Shown here one piece after another: positions 63,726 through 64,000 of a DNA stretch of 64,000 nucleotides. Under the pieces are notes generated by a model that did not search any database, had not been told where the DNA came from, and saw only the letters and a list, made by a program, of their open reading frames with translations. Origin of the DNA: an uncultured Proteiniphilum sp. (GTDB lineage: Bacteria; Bacteroidota; Bacteroidia; Bacteroidales; Dysgonomonadaceae); the NCBI GenBank assembly GCA_927407015.1, contig CAKMJT010000021.1, positions 42,296-106,295 on the forward strand, in the 5' to 3' direction. A program made the position numbers and the translations under genes. Numbering within the stretch: position 1 is the first letter of the stretch; the number at the start of each line of letters is the position of its first letter.

Positions 63726-64000
63726 GGAAAGAAATCAACCGCTTGTTTCTCTTTCCTGTTTTATTAATTTTCAAGTGTTGCGGTTAAAACCGCCGGCTTT
63801 AGCCGCTTATTCTTTAGTCGGCTTTAGCCGAAGTATAAACCCCCTACTTTAGTGGGTAGGTGTTACATATCAGGACATCGTTTACATTTCTAAGTTACTT
63901 AGACGTATCAGAACATCGTTTACAAAACCTATAGGTTTTGCGCTTTCTAAGGAAAGCAAAATATCAAGAGTTCATTGACATATTGCATATTAAGACAAGG
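63726..64000. repeat. Repeat-rich right edge, possible insertion-sequence end
   Basis: No gene is visible. The stretch has short perfect hairpins: GCGGTT/AACCGC (63780-63793) and CGGCTTTAGCCG at 63794-63805 and 63819-63830. A looser CCTAC/GTGGG hairpin lies near 63843. A 19-nt direct repeat with one mismatch (TATCAGGACATCGTTTACA at 63868-63886, TATCAGAACATCGTTTACA at 63906-63924) follows. Such paired motifs are typical of mobile-element ends, so a transposase may lie just beyond the window. Confidence 0.5.

Noticed and set aside
1..64000. CRISPR arrays, tRNA or rRNA genes, prophage
   Set aside because: No regularly spaced 25-40 nt repeats, no tRNA-like clover pattern and no capsid/terminase/integrase genes were seen. 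This was by eye, so a covariance search could still find a tRNA.

Overview
The window reads as chromosomal DNA of a Bacteroidales bacterium, most like the Dysgonomonadaceae/Porphyromonadaceae branch (Proteiniphilum/Petrimonas-like). The reasons are a SusC/SusD polysaccharide utilisation locus (PUL), many start-proximal promoters of the Bacteroidetes type (-7 box TAnnTTTG), a P-II-like protein of the PG0541 type behind an RND pump, a two-domain malic enzyme, a B12-dependent ribonucleotide reductase and many lipoproteins. The taxonomic call is inference from gene content. No rRNA, tRNA, CRISPR array or phage module was seen.

Region 1 (1-13.2 kb) is a PUL on the minus strand and is more AT-rich than the core genes after it. 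In transcription order it holds a large membrane-bound regulator (lectin-like and kelch-like sensor, one membrane helix, winged-helix plus SARP/BTAD-like tail), SusC, SusD, a DUF3823 lipoprotein, a 17-bp intercistronic hairpin, a GH3 beta-glycosidase and a GH71/99-like glycosidase cut by the left edge. The regulator, transporter and enzymes together look like a sense-import-degrade unit for one glycan.

Region 2 (13.3-29.6 kb): a padR-pspC pair with a candidate operator; coaBC and an M23 endopeptidase; pncB; a tetR-tolC-adaptor-RND pump-P-II-like efflux operon with a well-formed promoter; and a patatin/POTRA/barrel protein.

Region 3 (29.8-46.4 kb): an MFS transporter, a LiaF-like/LytTR membrane pair, a small lipoprotein with a DUF2461 protein, malic enzyme, TrpB2, a split chromate transporter preceded by a possible structured leader with an intrinsic terminator, topA with a histone-like tail plus a GNAT enzyme, an IMPACT/YigZ protein and nrdJ.

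Region 4 (46.7-64 kb): a lipoprotein serpin, arginine decarboxylase, a CDF metal exporter, an S9 peptidase/DUF488/dicarboxylate symporter/cytochrome-PQQ dehydrogenase run, a truncated mntP remnant, a TonB-dependent receptor broken by one extra T, a second M23 protein, proA-proB-proC, sufE, and a repeat-rich right edge that may be the end of an insertion sequence.

The best candidates for something undescribed are the one-protein transmembrane SARP-like PUL regulator and the structured leader before the chromate transporter. Neither could be tested here against databases or by folding software.
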